Shown in pieces: positions 43,755-53,500 of a stretch of 64,000 nucleotides of DNA. Each line of letters starts with the position of its first letter. The stretch's first letter is position 1. The notes beneath the pieces are model-generated. The model was not told the origin of the DNA, did no database searches, and saw nothing but the letters and a program-made list of their open reading frames with translations. Position numbers and translations under genes: made by a program. Source of the DNA: Blautia schinkii (GTDB lineage: Bacteria > Bacillota > Clostridia > Lachnospirales > Lachnospiraceae); contig NZ_JAAWUO010000019.1 of NCBI RefSeq assembly GCF_013304825.1, positions 1-64,000 on the forward strand, written 5' to 3'.

Positions 43755-43845
43755 CATGTAAAATGTCGTCTATATGACGAAAAAATACATGTTCCATATA
43801 CAAAGTGCTCAATAATCCATGTAGAAGGATTGGATAATCCATGTA
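43755..43845 (+). promoter_or_regulatory. Four phased CATGTA-type words upstream of the sugar ABC operon
   Basis: CATGTA occurs at 43755, 43818 and 43840, with CATGTT at 43788. Spacings of 33, 30 and 22 bases are close to three, three and two helical turns. The last two are part of a direct repeat AATCCATGTA. Between the first two lies a TCGTC-tatat-GACGA hairpin. This looks like a multi-site operator, perhaps for the AraC-type response regulator encoded at 49004. Assignment is inference. Confidence 0.45.
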
Positions 43846-43916
43846 TTTTTTATGTCCAAATTGTTAAAATAGCATCATCAAATAACGGAGAACGTCAAAA
43901 TAAAGGAGGACGAAAC

Positions 43917-45236
43917 ATGAAAAGAAAGATGCTCAGCGTTCTGCTCTGTGCAGCGATGATGGGAACAACACTGGCAGGTGCAACAAGCGTACTTGCAGCT
44001 GACGACAAAGATTCCGACAGCAAATGGGAGTACAAAGAGGCCACTCTTACATTTCTGATCGATTCGGACACAGCATCATCCGGATATCAGGCAGTATTTG
44101 ATCTCTGCGAGAAAGAGACAGGTATCCACATTGAGACAGAGCTTCGTGCATCAGGCGGTGACGGAGACAACCAGGTAAAAACAAGACTTGCATCCGGCGA
44201 TATGACAGATCTTTGTGGATACAACTCAGGAGCGAAACTTAACGAGCTTGATCCGGAGAGCAACTTTATCGATATTTCCGGCGAAGAGTGGGCCAGCCGT
44301 CTGGACGATACATTCGCATCTGCAGTAAGTGCAGGTTCTGATTCCGCAGTATATGGTGTTCCGCTTACAGCTACAAACCTCGGATGTATCCTTTATAACA
44401 AAGACCTCTATGAGAAATATGATCTCGAGGTTCCGGACACATGGGAAGATTTCCTTAAAAACTGTGATACACTGAAAGATGCTGGTGAGACAGCAGTGAT
44501 CGGATCTCTTGGAGATTCCTGGACAATTCAGGTTCCATACCTTGGAGATCACTACAACGTACTTGCAGCAGAGCCGGATTTCTCAGAGAAATTCGAAGCT
44601 GGTGAAGCTAAATACGCTACATCAGAGGCTGGTCTTAAGAGCTTCCAGAAAATCGCTGACCTTCAGCCATACTTTAACGAGGATTACACAGCAACTACAT
44701 ACGCAGATGCATGCGATAAGCTTGTAAACGGCGAGGGTGCTCACTGGTTCATTCTTTCTCAGGCACTTTCCAGCATCTATGAGCTCTACGGAGACGATGT
44801 AAACAAAATCGGTGTTATGGGTGTTCCGGGAGATGACGCTGACAACCATGGTCTTACAGTTTGGGAGCCAACAGCTATTTACGGAAACGCTAACAGTGAC
44901 AAAAAAGATGATATCTTAAGATTTATGGAGTTCTATACATCTGATGAGGCACTTGACGCATTCACAGAAGCACAGAAACCAGACGGCCCATATTGTATCA
45001 AGGGATATGAGCTTCCGGATGACGCATATGACGGAGTTAAAGAGGCTCAGGAGAAATACTTTGACACAGGAAAAACAAATGTTGCAATGGAGTTCCAGAC
45101 ATCTGTAAAGGGAACAAACTGCGAGTATATCTGCTCTGAGGTTGCAACCGGACAGTCTACAGCAGAGGAAGCTGCAAAAGCTTACGATGAGGACTGCAAG
45201 AAACAGGCAACACAGCTTGGACTTGACTGGAAATAA
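43917..45236 (+). CDS. Extracellular sugar-binding protein of an ABC transporter
   Basis: A 439-residue family 1 type solute-binding protein. A Sec signal (MKRKMLSVLLCAAMMGTTLAGATSVLAA) is followed by the mature domain with YKEATLTFLIDSDTASSGYQAV, VKTRLASGDMTDLCGY, GVPLTATNLGCILYNKDLYEKYDLEVPDTWEDF and a DILRFMEFYTSDEALDAF hinge region. These are typical of carbohydrate binders. No proper lipobox Cys follows the hydrophobic core, which is unusual for a Gram-positive binding protein. AAAGGAGG precedes the ATG. Two permeases follow; no ATPase gene is present, so a shared MsmK-type ATPase elsewhere is likely. Confidence 0.9.
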   Translation: MKRKMLSVLLCAAMMGTTLAGATSVLAADDKDSDSKWEYKEATLTFLIDSDTASSGYQAVFDLCEKETGIHIETELRASGGDGDNQVKTRLASGDMTDLCGYNSGAKLNELDPESNFIDISGEEWASRLDDTFASAVSAGSDSAVYGVPLTATNLGCILYNKDLYEKYDLEVPDTWEDFLKNCDTLKDAGETAVIGSLGDSWTIQVPYLGDHYNVLAAEPDFSEKFEAGEAKYATSEAGLKSFQKIADLQPYFNEDYTATTYADACDKLVNGEGAHWFILSQALSSIYELYGDDVNKIGVMGVPGDDADNHGLTVWEPTAIYGNANSDKKDDILRFMEFYTSDEALDAFTEAQKPDGPYCIKGYELPDDAYDGVKEAQEKYFDTGKTNVAMEFQTSVKGTNCEYICSEVATGQSTAEEAAKAYDEDCKKQATQLGLDWK

Positions 45237-45319
45237 GTAAATGTGTGTCGGCCGCTTGCGCTGCAGGCGGCCGGCTTTAATGTCAGCCAGACATCTGGAA
45301 ATCGGAAAGGAAATGAAGC

Positions 45320-46180
45320 ATGAACAAAAAGAAAATATACAGTTTATGGTTTCTTCTTCCGGCAGTACTGATTTTCGTGATCTTCTTCATCATCCCGATG
45401 GTGACATCACTGTTTTTCAGCTTAACTGTATGGGATCTGAAATCATTTACATTCTGCGGCCTTGATAACTATAAAACATTCTTCAGTGAAAACTCCTTAA
45501 GTATATCTGTAAAAAATACGTTGATCTATGCAGTCCTTACAAGTGGACTGAAAGTGATCATTGCATTCTTTATTGCATTGTTCCTGACAAGTAAGATCAA
45601 AACAAAAGATTTCTTAAGATCTCTTGTATTTTTCCCGAACCTTGTCAGTGCGGTAGCAATCGGTATTATTTTCAAAGCACTGATGCATCCGAGCAAGGGA
45701 CTTTTCAACACAGTTCTTGCAGCCATTGGAATTTCCGGACCTAACTGGCTGGGTGATACACACCTTGCCCTGTTTTCCGTAATTGCGGTTGATGTATGGA
45801 AAGGTGTCAGCATTTCCACAGTAATCTTTATTGCCGGCATCACATCTATTGATTCCAGCTATTATGAAGCTGCTTCTATCGACGGTGCAACCCGCTGGCA
45901 GACTATTCGAAACATCGTAATGCCACTGGTTCGTTCTTCAACAAATACCATTATCACACTTTCCCTGATCGGCGGACTTCGCTGCTTTGATTTGATCTGG
46001 GCTATGACAAAGGGTGGTCCTGGATTTGCAACAGACGTACTTGCATCCGTTGTTTACAAACAGTACGCAGCAGGCTTCTTCGGTCTGTCTACAGCAGGAA
46101 ACGTTATCATGTTTGCGGTAATTGCGATCATCGCATTCCCGCTTCAGAAGTTCCTTAACAGCAGGGAGGTGTACAACTAA
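45320..46180 (+). CDS. Sugar ABC transporter permease, MalF/UgpA type
   Basis: A 286-residue permease with six hydrophobic helices. The start KKKIYSLWFLLPAVLIFVIFFIIPMVTSLFFSLTVWD and the cytosolic EAA loop EAASIDGATRWQTIRNIVMPL are diagnostic of the carbohydrate uptake CUT1 group. GGPGFATDVLASVVYKQ is the usual carboxy segment. It pairs with the next gene to form the membrane channel. The 83-base gap to the binding-protein gene contains only the ribosome binding site. Confidence 0.93.
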   Translation: MNKKKIYSLWFLLPAVLIFVIFFIIPMVTSLFFSLTVWDLKSFTFCGLDNYKTFFSENSLSISVKNTLIYAVLTSGLKVIIAFFIALFLTSKIKTKDFLRSLVFFPNLVSAVAIGIIFKALMHPSKGLFNTVLAAIGISGPNWLGDTHLALFSVIAVDVWKGVSISTVIFIAGITSIDSSYYEAASIDGATRWQTIRNIVMPLVRSSTNTIITLSLIGGLRCFDLIWAMTKGGPGFATDVLASVVYKQYAAGFFGLSTAGNVIMFAVIAIIAFPLQKFLNSREVYN

Positions 46181-46181
46181 A

Positions 46182-47012
46182 ATGAAAAAACAGAAAAGAC
46201 TTACCTTATTAGGAGACATCCTTGGATGTGTTTTCGGTATTCTCATTTTTGCAGTACCGTTTCTCTTCATGCTGATCAATGCACTGAAGGACAGAAAAGA
46301 AGCAAACCTTCTGAGACTTTCCCTTCCGACTGAGTGGATGTGGAGCAACTTCAAAGAAGTATTTTCCGCAAATAATTATCAGATCATCACAGCATTCAAG
46401 AACAGTATTATCCTTACTGTAGGATCCCTGATCGTGCTTATCATTGTAGGATCCATGGCCGGCTATGTTCTTCAGAGAAGATCTGACAGACCTGTAAAGA
46501 TCGTGGATACACTTGTTATGACAGGTCTTATGATTCCTCCTGCAATCCTTCCTACAATCTGGATTATGCAGGGACTTCACATTTACAAAACCATGTTTGG
46601 TATGATCATGGTTGAGACAGCACTTCAGATTCCGTTTACCATCATGCTTTACAAAGGTTTTATGAATACAATTCCTGTAGAGCTTGAGGAGGCAGGATAC
46701 ATCGACGGATGTACAAGAAGCAATCTGTTTGTAAAGATTATTTTCCCTCTTCTGAAACCGGTTACATCCACAATTATCATCCTGAATGCGGTAACAATTT
46801 TCAACGATTTTACTAACCCGCTGTACTTCCTTCCGGGAAATGATAATGTAACAGTTCAGCTTACTCTTTATAACTTTATGGGCAGATACTCCAGTTCTTA
46901 TAACCTGCTGTTTGCAGATGTACTGATAATCACTATCCCGATGCTGATCCTCTTCCTGTTTTTCAACAAGAAGATCGTAGACGGTATGGTAGCCGGAGCT
47001 GTCAAAGGCTGA
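46182..47012 (+). CDS. Sugar ABC transporter permease, MalG/UgpE type
   Basis: A 276-residue permease, partner of the preceding one, with which it is separated by one base. The EAA loop is ELEEAGYIDGCTRSNLFVKIIFPLLKP. RLSLPTEWMWSNFKEVF and the TNPLYFLPGNDNVTVQLTLYNF segment are also characteristic of CUT1 MalG-type proteins. The ATG at 46182 is chosen because GGGAGGTG lies eleven bases upstream within the end of the previous gene. Confidence 0.93.
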   Translation: MKKQKRLTLLGDILGCVFGILIFAVPFLFMLINALKDRKEANLLRLSLPTEWMWSNFKEVFSANNYQIITAFKNSIILTVGSLIVLIIVGSMAGYVLQRRSDRPVKIVDTLVMTGLMIPPAILPTIWIMQGLHIYKTMFGMIMVETALQIPFTIMLYKGFMNTIPVELEEAGYIDGCTRSNLFVKIIFPLLKPVTSTIIILNAVTIFNDFTNPLYFLPGNDNVTVQLTLYNFMGRYSSSYNLLFADVLIITIPMLILFLFFNKKIVDGMVAGAVKG

Positions 47013-47050
47013 TGCCAAATATGCAAAATCGGATTTGTGTGGTATTATCA

Positions 47051-47119
47051 TAATTGAATCAACTGCGAAGCAGTTATTCGGTTATGATAAGCAAGCAGTG
47101 AATAAGGATGGTTTTATCC
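47051..47119 (+). repeat. Dispersed hairpin repeat, copy B
   Basis: Bases 47062-47087 match 32811-32836 at 25 of 26 positions, beginning ACTGCGAAGCAGTTATTCGG. As in copy A, the block follows a gene stop and is followed within 30 bases by a short GGAT...ATCC hairpin and then an intrinsic terminator. Confidence 0.6.
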
Positions 47120-47147
47120 ACCTGACATGCCATGCAGATAAAAGAAA

Positions 47148-47184
47148 ACAGATACTCTGCTGTGACGGCAGGGTATCTGTTTTG
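47148..47184 (+). terminator. Terminator between the permease and the sensor kinase
   Basis: ACAGATAC / GTATCTGT arms with inner TGC/GCA pairing, followed by TTTTGG. It separates the transporter transcript from the two-component genes. Confidence 0.75.
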
Positions 47185-47211
47185 GCAAATAAAAATATAT
47201 GAGGTGTGTTT

Positions 47212-49026
47212 ATGAAATTTCGCACAAAACTGATTTTGGGTTTTTCCATTGTAATATTTTTTATATCGGCAATCCTGGGTATAGTCTGCTATAACTATAA
47301 TTCAAAAAGGCTATCTGAAAAAGCAGCTCAAAGCCTGAAATTCTATTCCAGGCAGACAGCTGCTAATGTTGATTTTACAGTAGATTCCATGAAGCATGTG
47401 ACAGATTATATCCTGTCAGAACAGGATATGCTCAATGCAATGAAAACATTGCCGAAATATTATGAAAAAGGCAATTATGGATTTGGTAAAACGATAAAAC
47501 ATAATGATCTTCTGGATACCTTAAATACAGGACTTGCCATGTACTATATCGACAGTAATTTTTACAGGGTGATCATTTTTAATGAGTTCGGAGATGTGGC
47601 ATCCAGTACAAATACCGGTTCCAAGCTTACCAATAAGGCAAGGAATACATCCGACATCAAATGGCTGGATTCAGCAACCAGAATGCATGGTAAACCGATC
47701 CTGATAGCACCACATATGGATGGCTGGGGAATCAGGGAAAGCGAGGAAGTTTTTTCCCTGGCCAGAAAAGTTCAGGGCGGAGATTTCGGATATATTGAAG
47801 TACAGTATGCTACGGATGAACTGAAGGATATATTTGAGGTTCCGGATTCCGATATTAAAGTTGTGGCGTTTCTTCCGGGAGGAGAAATACTGTATCAGTC
47901 CGAGGGACTGGCCGGCGATCTGGTAAGCTACATAAAAAAACATCCGGAAGTAACAAAAATGGATTCTATTACCGTTTCCTCGGACACAAGCATGTGGGCA
48001 TCAGCATCAGAGATATCCGATAATTATGGAATCCGTGTGGTTGCCCTGGAGGAAAAAACGGAGATCGTTGCGGGTATGAAAGAGGCTGTGATGATCGCTC
48101 TGGGAATGGCTATAGGCTGCTTTGTGATCTCCATGGGTGTGGTAATCTTTATTGCCAGCAAGCTTTCCAGGCCGTTGACTGTGTTAAAGGATCAGATGGA
48201 AAATACAGGAATCGAGAATATGGATGCAGAGCTTGCAGTTCCGGATACAGATGATGAAGTGCAGGCTGTAGGAATCGCATACCAGAATCTGATGCACAGA
48301 CTGAACGAATCCATTGTAAAGGAAAAACGAATGTCTCTTTTGCAGCTTCAGGCTCAGTTTGATACCCTTCAGGCGCAGGTTAATCCGCATTTTCTCTACA
48401 ATGTGCTCAATGTGATATCAAGCAGAGGCATTATGGACGGTGATGAGGAAATCTGTGAGATATGCGGCTGTCTGGCAGCCATGCTCCGATATTCCACGAA
48501 CACAAAGGAGAGATACGCAACAGTAGAAAAGGAGTTGGAGTATCTTGAACGTTATATTTTTCTGCTGAAATCCAGATATGAACATCGGCTGGAGGTGGAA
48601 GTGGAGTGTGAGGAATCCGTAAAACATGAGCAGCTTCCCAAGATTGTACTGCAGCAGCTGGTGGAGAACAGCATACAGCACGGATATAATAACAGCAAAA
48701 ATATCATGAAAATTCACGTACATGGCTGGAGAGATGAAACGGGCTGGTACTTTGAAGTCCGGGATAACGGACAGGGGACCACGGAAGAAGTGCGTGAAGA
48801 GTTAAACGAAAAAATGAGAAAAATCCGGAAAAAGATCATGTCCAAGGGAAGCAGTATAGAGATGGAAATCGGAGGTATGGGGCTGGCGAATACCTATGCC
48901 AGAATGTTCCTTCTGTACAATAGAAGAGCAGTATTCCGGATAAGAAACCTTGAAGAGGGATTAAGTGTCATCATAGGGGTATCGGAAAAGGAGGATGAAG
49001 CCGATGTATCAGGTGATGGTTGTTGA
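47212..49026 (+). CDS. Sensor histidine kinase, YesM/LytS type
   Basis: A 604-residue membrane kinase. Two transmembrane segments (about 8-28 and 295-320) flank an extracellular sensing domain. HAMP-like helices follow (about 320-370). The His_kinase domain contains QLQAQFDTLQAQVNPHFLYNVLNVIS with the phospho-accepting His in NPHFLYN. The ATPase domain has LQQLVENSIQHGY (N box), FEVRDNGQGT (G1) and IGGMGLANTYARM (G2). It would sense an external saccharide and phosphorylate the response regulator encoded next, whose start lies 23 bases inside this gene. GAGGTG precedes the ATG. Confidence 0.93.
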   Translation: MKFRTKLILGFSIVIFFISAILGIVCYNYNSKRLSEKAAQSLKFYSRQTAANVDFTVDSMKHVTDYILSEQDMLNAMKTLPKYYEKGNYGFGKTIKHNDLLDTLNTGLAMYYIDSNFYRVIIFNEFGDVASSTNTGSKLTNKARNTSDIKWLDSATRMHGKPILIAPHMDGWGIRESEEVFSLARKVQGGDFGYIEVQYATDELKDIFEVPDSDIKVVAFLPGGEILYQSEGLAGDLVSYIKKHPEVTKMDSITVSSDTSMWASASEISDNYGIRVVALEEKTEIVAGMKEAVMIALGMAIGCFVISMGVVIFIASKLSRPLTVLKDQMENTGIENMDAELAVPDTDDEVQAVGIAYQNLMHRLNESIVKEKRMSLLQLQAQFDTLQAQVNPHFLYNVLNVISSRGIMDGDEEICEICGCLAAMLRYSTNTKERYATVEKELEYLERYIFLLKSRYEHRLEVEVECEESVKHEQLPKIVLQQLVENSIQHGYNNSKNIMKIHVHGWRDETGWYFEVRDNGQGTTEEVREELNEKMRKIRKKIMSKGSSIEMEIGGMGLANTYARMFLLYNRRAVFRIRNLEEGLSVIIGVSEKEDEADVSGDGC

Positions 49027-50488
49027 TGATGAGCCGATGGCAGCCAGTCTGATCGTCAACATTATAAAACGAAAATACAGTAATTTTGATATCATGGGAA
49101 CTGCCTATGACGGTGAGGAAGCACTGGAACTGATGGAGAAAAAAGGAGAACCGGATGTTCTGATCACAGATATCCAGATGCCGGTGATGAATGGATTGAA
49201 GCTTGTAGAAGAGACAAAGAAACGTTATCCGGAAGTGCTTAGTGTGATAGTCAGCGGATATCAGGAATTTGAATATGCGAAGCAGGCTATCGCATTTGGT
49301 GTGTGTGATTATATCCTGAAACCGATCGTGCCGTCAGAGTTTGCCAAGCTGATCGTAAAGATTGAAGAGAAGCTGAGACAGAAATATTATAAGGAACGAA
49401 ACGTTCTTATGCACAGGATGGTAAATGAGCTTCCTGTAGATGAAAAAGCTCTCAGAAGATACTTTCAGTCGGAAAATTATTACGGGGCGATCGTCAGGCT
49501 GAACGGACTTCCAAGCCGCTATGGGGAGCGGGGAAAAAAGGAGATTTTTTCAGATATCAATGAGATGATGTTAGCATATGGCCGTGATACCCAGGAGACG
49601 CTTTATCTCTGCCCGGGCGTGCTTGTCAGCGATGAAGATTATGAACAGATGATCCGCCGCCATATTGAAAAAGAACAGCCGGAAGCGGCTTATGTGACTA
49701 CTATTATCCGAAGAAAATCAGTTCCGGCAGGACAGATTGGAGATATGGTTCGTGAACTTTACCGGGCATTGGATGCTTCCATTATTCTGGGAAAGAGCCA
49801 GACTATTATTATAGAGGATGCCGGAAATTTTCAGACACCCGGATTATCCGGGCGGGATTATGAATATCTGGAGGAGCTGGAATATCTGGCAGAAAAACAG
49901 AAGTATGACCGGCTTCAGAAGGACACGGAAATGCTGATCCGTAAGTGGGTAAAAGAAGAACATACTCAGCTCTGGATCGAAGGGCGTGTACGGCAGATCA
50001 GTTATCTGCTTCAGCGTTACAATGCAGGAAACAGGGATTACCGGGAAGCAGAATTTCTTATGGATGACATTTTTTCCGGTGCAGAGAATGTGGATCAGCT
50101 TTGCTGCGGAATTTCAGATATTTTCTTCAAGGATGTCCGTGAGGAAAGTGCTCCCGCACAGAAAGCAGACACAGAAGAATATTTTGACAGTGTAAAAGAA
50201 TACATACGTAAGCATATGGCAGAACAGCTGTCACTTCATAGTGTAAGCAAAGCGGTAGGCGTTTCACAGACTTATTTAAGCAGACTTTTCCGTAAATATG
50301 AGGATGCGTCATTTAATACATATCTGACTGCACTTCGAATGGAAAAAGCCAAGAAGCTTCTTCTTCGGGAAGATAAGATGTATGTGAAGGATGTTGCGGA
50401 GAAAGTTGGGTATAAGGATCAGTTTTATTTCAGCCGTATTTTTTATTCCTATACAGGAGTGCGGCCGTCAGAATATGTTGAAAAATAA
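49004..50488 (+). CDS. Response regulator with AraC-type DNA-binding domain, YesN type
   Basis: A 494-residue regulator. The receiver domain (1-120) has VMVVDDEP and the phosphorylatable Asp56 in LITDIQMPVMNG, with the Lys of YILKPIVPSE. A long middle region follows. Two AraC helix-turn-helix motifs are at the end (about 400-490: LSLHSVSKAVGVSQTYLSRLFRKYEDASFNTYL and VKDVAEKVGYKDQFYFSRIFYSYTGVRPSEY). It probably activates the neighbouring ABC and glycosidase genes. The ATG at 49004 is used because AGGAGG is nine bases upstream; one at 48995 would touch the Shine-Dalgarno. It overlaps the kinase gene. Confidence 0.93.
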   Translation: MYQVMVVDDEPMAASLIVNIIKRKYSNFDIMGTAYDGEEALELMEKKGEPDVLITDIQMPVMNGLKLVEETKKRYPEVLSVIVSGYQEFEYAKQAIAFGVCDYILKPIVPSEFAKLIVKIEEKLRQKYYKERNVLMHRMVNELPVDEKALRRYFQSENYYGAIVRLNGLPSRYGERGKKEIFSDINEMMLAYGRDTQETLYLCPGVLVSDEDYEQMIRRHIEKEQPEAAYVTTIIRRKSVPAGQIGDMVRELYRALDASIILGKSQTIIIEDAGNFQTPGLSGRDYEYLEELEYLAEKQKYDRLQKDTEMLIRKWVKEEHTQLWIEGRVRQISYLLQRYNAGNRDYREAEFLMDDIFSGAENVDQLCCGISDIFFKDVREESAPAQKADTEEYFDSVKEYIRKHMAEQLSLHSVSKAVGVSQTYLSRLFRKYEDASFNTYLTALRMEKAKKLLLREDKMYVKDVAEKVGYKDQFYFSRIFYSYTGVRPSEYVEK

Positions 50489-50543
50489 AAAAGTTGGGAT
50501 GATATAACAAAAATAATATAAAACCAAAATGGAGGGTTAAGGT

Positions 50544-53500
50544 ATGCTGTATCATAATGGGGAAAAACTTACAAAAGAGAAATTTCAGAATCCGGGCAGC
50601 GAGTACAGGGCAGCACCGTTCTGGGCCTGGAACTGCCGCATGACAAAAGCAGAGATCGACAACACTCTGGATGCGCTGAAGGCCATGGGAATGGGAGGAG
50701 GACATATACACTGTCGTACAGGAATGGACAATCCGTACTTGGGTGAGGAATTCCTGGAGTTGGTAAAATATTCCTGGAAAAAAAGCCTGGAAAAAGACAT
50801 GCTCACATGGCTTTATGATGAAGATCGCTGGCCGTCAGGTGCAGGCGGTGGACTGGTTACAAGAGACCATAAATACAGAATCAGATTTCTGCTTTTCACA
50901 CCGGAATGTCAGGATGGAAAAGAAATCGGGAACAGTGATCTCAGGTCATCCGGGCAGGCTGTCCGAAGTAATGAAAGGACTTTTCTGGGAAGATATCAGG
51001 TGCACCTGGAGAACGGTTATCTGGCAGAGTATGAGAAGATCAGTGAGGACCAGGAGCTGAAAGAGGGATTTCAGGAATGGTTTGCTTATCTTGAGGTATC
51101 CGGCGATAATCCATGGTTCAATAACGAAGCCTATCTGAATACCCTTGATAAAGAGGCCGTAAAGCGTTTCGTTGAGGTAACACACGAGAAATATTATGAA
51201 AATCTGGGACAGGAGTTTGGGAAAACGATTCCCGCGATCTTCACAGATGAGCCACAGTTTTCCCATAAACAGTGCCTTGATTTTGCAGATGAGAGGATGG
51301 ATGTGACCATTCCTTACACCGATGATCTGGAGGATACTTTCAAGGCTGCATATGGACACAGCCTTCTTGAACACCTTCCGGAGCTGTTCTGGGAGCTTCC
51401 GGGAGAGGCTGTTTCCAGAATCCGTTATGAGTATCATGACCATATCGCAGAGCGTTTTGCAGATGCTTTTGCAGATACTATTGGATGCTGGTGCAGGGAG
51501 CATGGGATCGCACTGACAGGCCATATGATGGAAGAGCCTACTCTGGAAACACAGACAGCAGCACTTGGTGAGGCAATGCGTTCTTATCGTTCTTTCGAAA
51601 TTCCGGGAATTGATATGCTCTGTGACAGAAGAGAGCTTTCCACTGCGAAGCAGGCAGAGAGTGCAGTGCATCAGTTCGGAAGAGAAGGTATGACAAGTGA
51701 GCTTTACGGCGTTACAAACTGGGATTTTGATTTCCGGGGACATAAGCTTCAGGGCGACTGGCAGGCTGCTCTTGGTGTAACTGTCCGTGTACCTCATCTG
51801 ACCTGGACTTCTATGGCCGGCGAGGCGAAACGTGATTATCCGGCTTCTATCAGCTATCAGTCACCGTGGTATAAAGAATATCCTCTTGTAGAGAATTATT
51901 TTGCAAGAGTAAATACAGCACTGACAAGAGGTGTTCCTCATGTGAAGCTGGCTGTGATCCATCCGGTAGAGTCCTACTGGCTTTTCTGGGGTCCGAAGGA
52001 GCAGACAGCACCGATCCGTGAGGAGATGGATGAGAACTTTATCCATATGATCGAGTGGCTGCTTTACGGTACCGTTGATTTTGATTTTATTTCTGAATCA
52101 TTGCTTCCGGATCTGAATATGGGTCAGGAAGAGGAAAAACTTCTGAAGGTCGGAGCAATGAAATACGATACTGTTCTTGTACCAAATTGCCTGACACTTC
52201 GAAACTCTACTTTGGAGATTCTTGAGAAATTCAAAGAACGAGGCGGTCGTGTGATCTTCGCAGGCCAGCTTCCGAAATATGCAGATGCCTATCCATCAGA
52301 CAGAGGTGCGAAGCTGGCGCAAAAGTGTGAGACTGTGGCATTCAGCAAGTACCGTCTGCTGGAAGCTGTGAAAGGCGCAAGAGATATCGAGGTACTTGAG
52401 GATGATGGTAAACCTTCCACAAACCTGATCTACCAGATGCGAGAAGAAGGAGAAAACCGCTGGCTGTTCCTGTGCCATGTAAACCGCACAGAGAAGATTT
52501 CCGATGCCTGCATCGTGATCAATGAACTGCAGGAGCGCAGGAAAAACCAGGATCTTCCAAGAGAGGAAAAGCTTCGTATCCGTATCCGCGGAGCATGGAA
52601 GGTAACGGTGTACGATGCCATGACCGGTGAGATCTATCCGGTAAATGCAGAGTACCATAAAGGGGACACTGTTCTGAAACGGAGTATGTTTGACCATGAC
52701 AGTCTTCTTCTCTGGCTGGAGCCTTCTGGTACAGGAGAAGAGAATAATGAGTTGGGTTCGGCGTGTATGTCAAAGAAGTGCAGCTGTGCGCTGGATATTT
52801 CCGACCAGGTGGAGATCATCCGCAGTGAGCCGAATGTAAGCATCCTGGATCTTGCAGAGTATGCTTTTGACGGCGGTGAGTGGCAGGATGAGGATGAAAT
52901 CCTCCGCATTGATAACCGTTTCCGTGAAAAACTGGGATATCCGCTCCGTATGGAGGCTTTTGCACAGCCATGGACCAACGATAAGGTGGAAGGTTTTGAA
53001 CACACTTTGGCTTTACGGTTCCATATCAATACCGAAACAGCATTAAAGGGAACATTCCTTGCAATGGAAAATGATGAGAAGACAAAGATATTCCTGGATG
53101 CAAAGCCAGTGGAAAACAAGGCTGACGGATGGTATGTGGATCACTGCATCCGCAAGATACTGATGCCGGATATGGAAGCAGGAGAGCATGAGCTGATCGT
53201 GGAGATTCCGTATAATTCCAAAGTAAATATCGAGGCCATGTTCCTTCTCGGAGAATTCTCAGTAAAGGTTGTGGGAAGAGACCAGATACTTGGCGCAGCG
53301 AGCCACAAAGCAGCTTTCAGTGATCTTACCAGCCAGGGTTATCCGTTCTACGGTGGAAATGTGACCTATCAGATTCCGTTTGTAAGCAACGGCGGCGAAG
53401 TAAGTGTCCGTGAAAACTTATTCCGTGCACCTGTAATAAAAGCATCTGTTGACGGAAAAGAGGCAGGGTATATCGCATTTTCCCCATATGAGATATCTCT

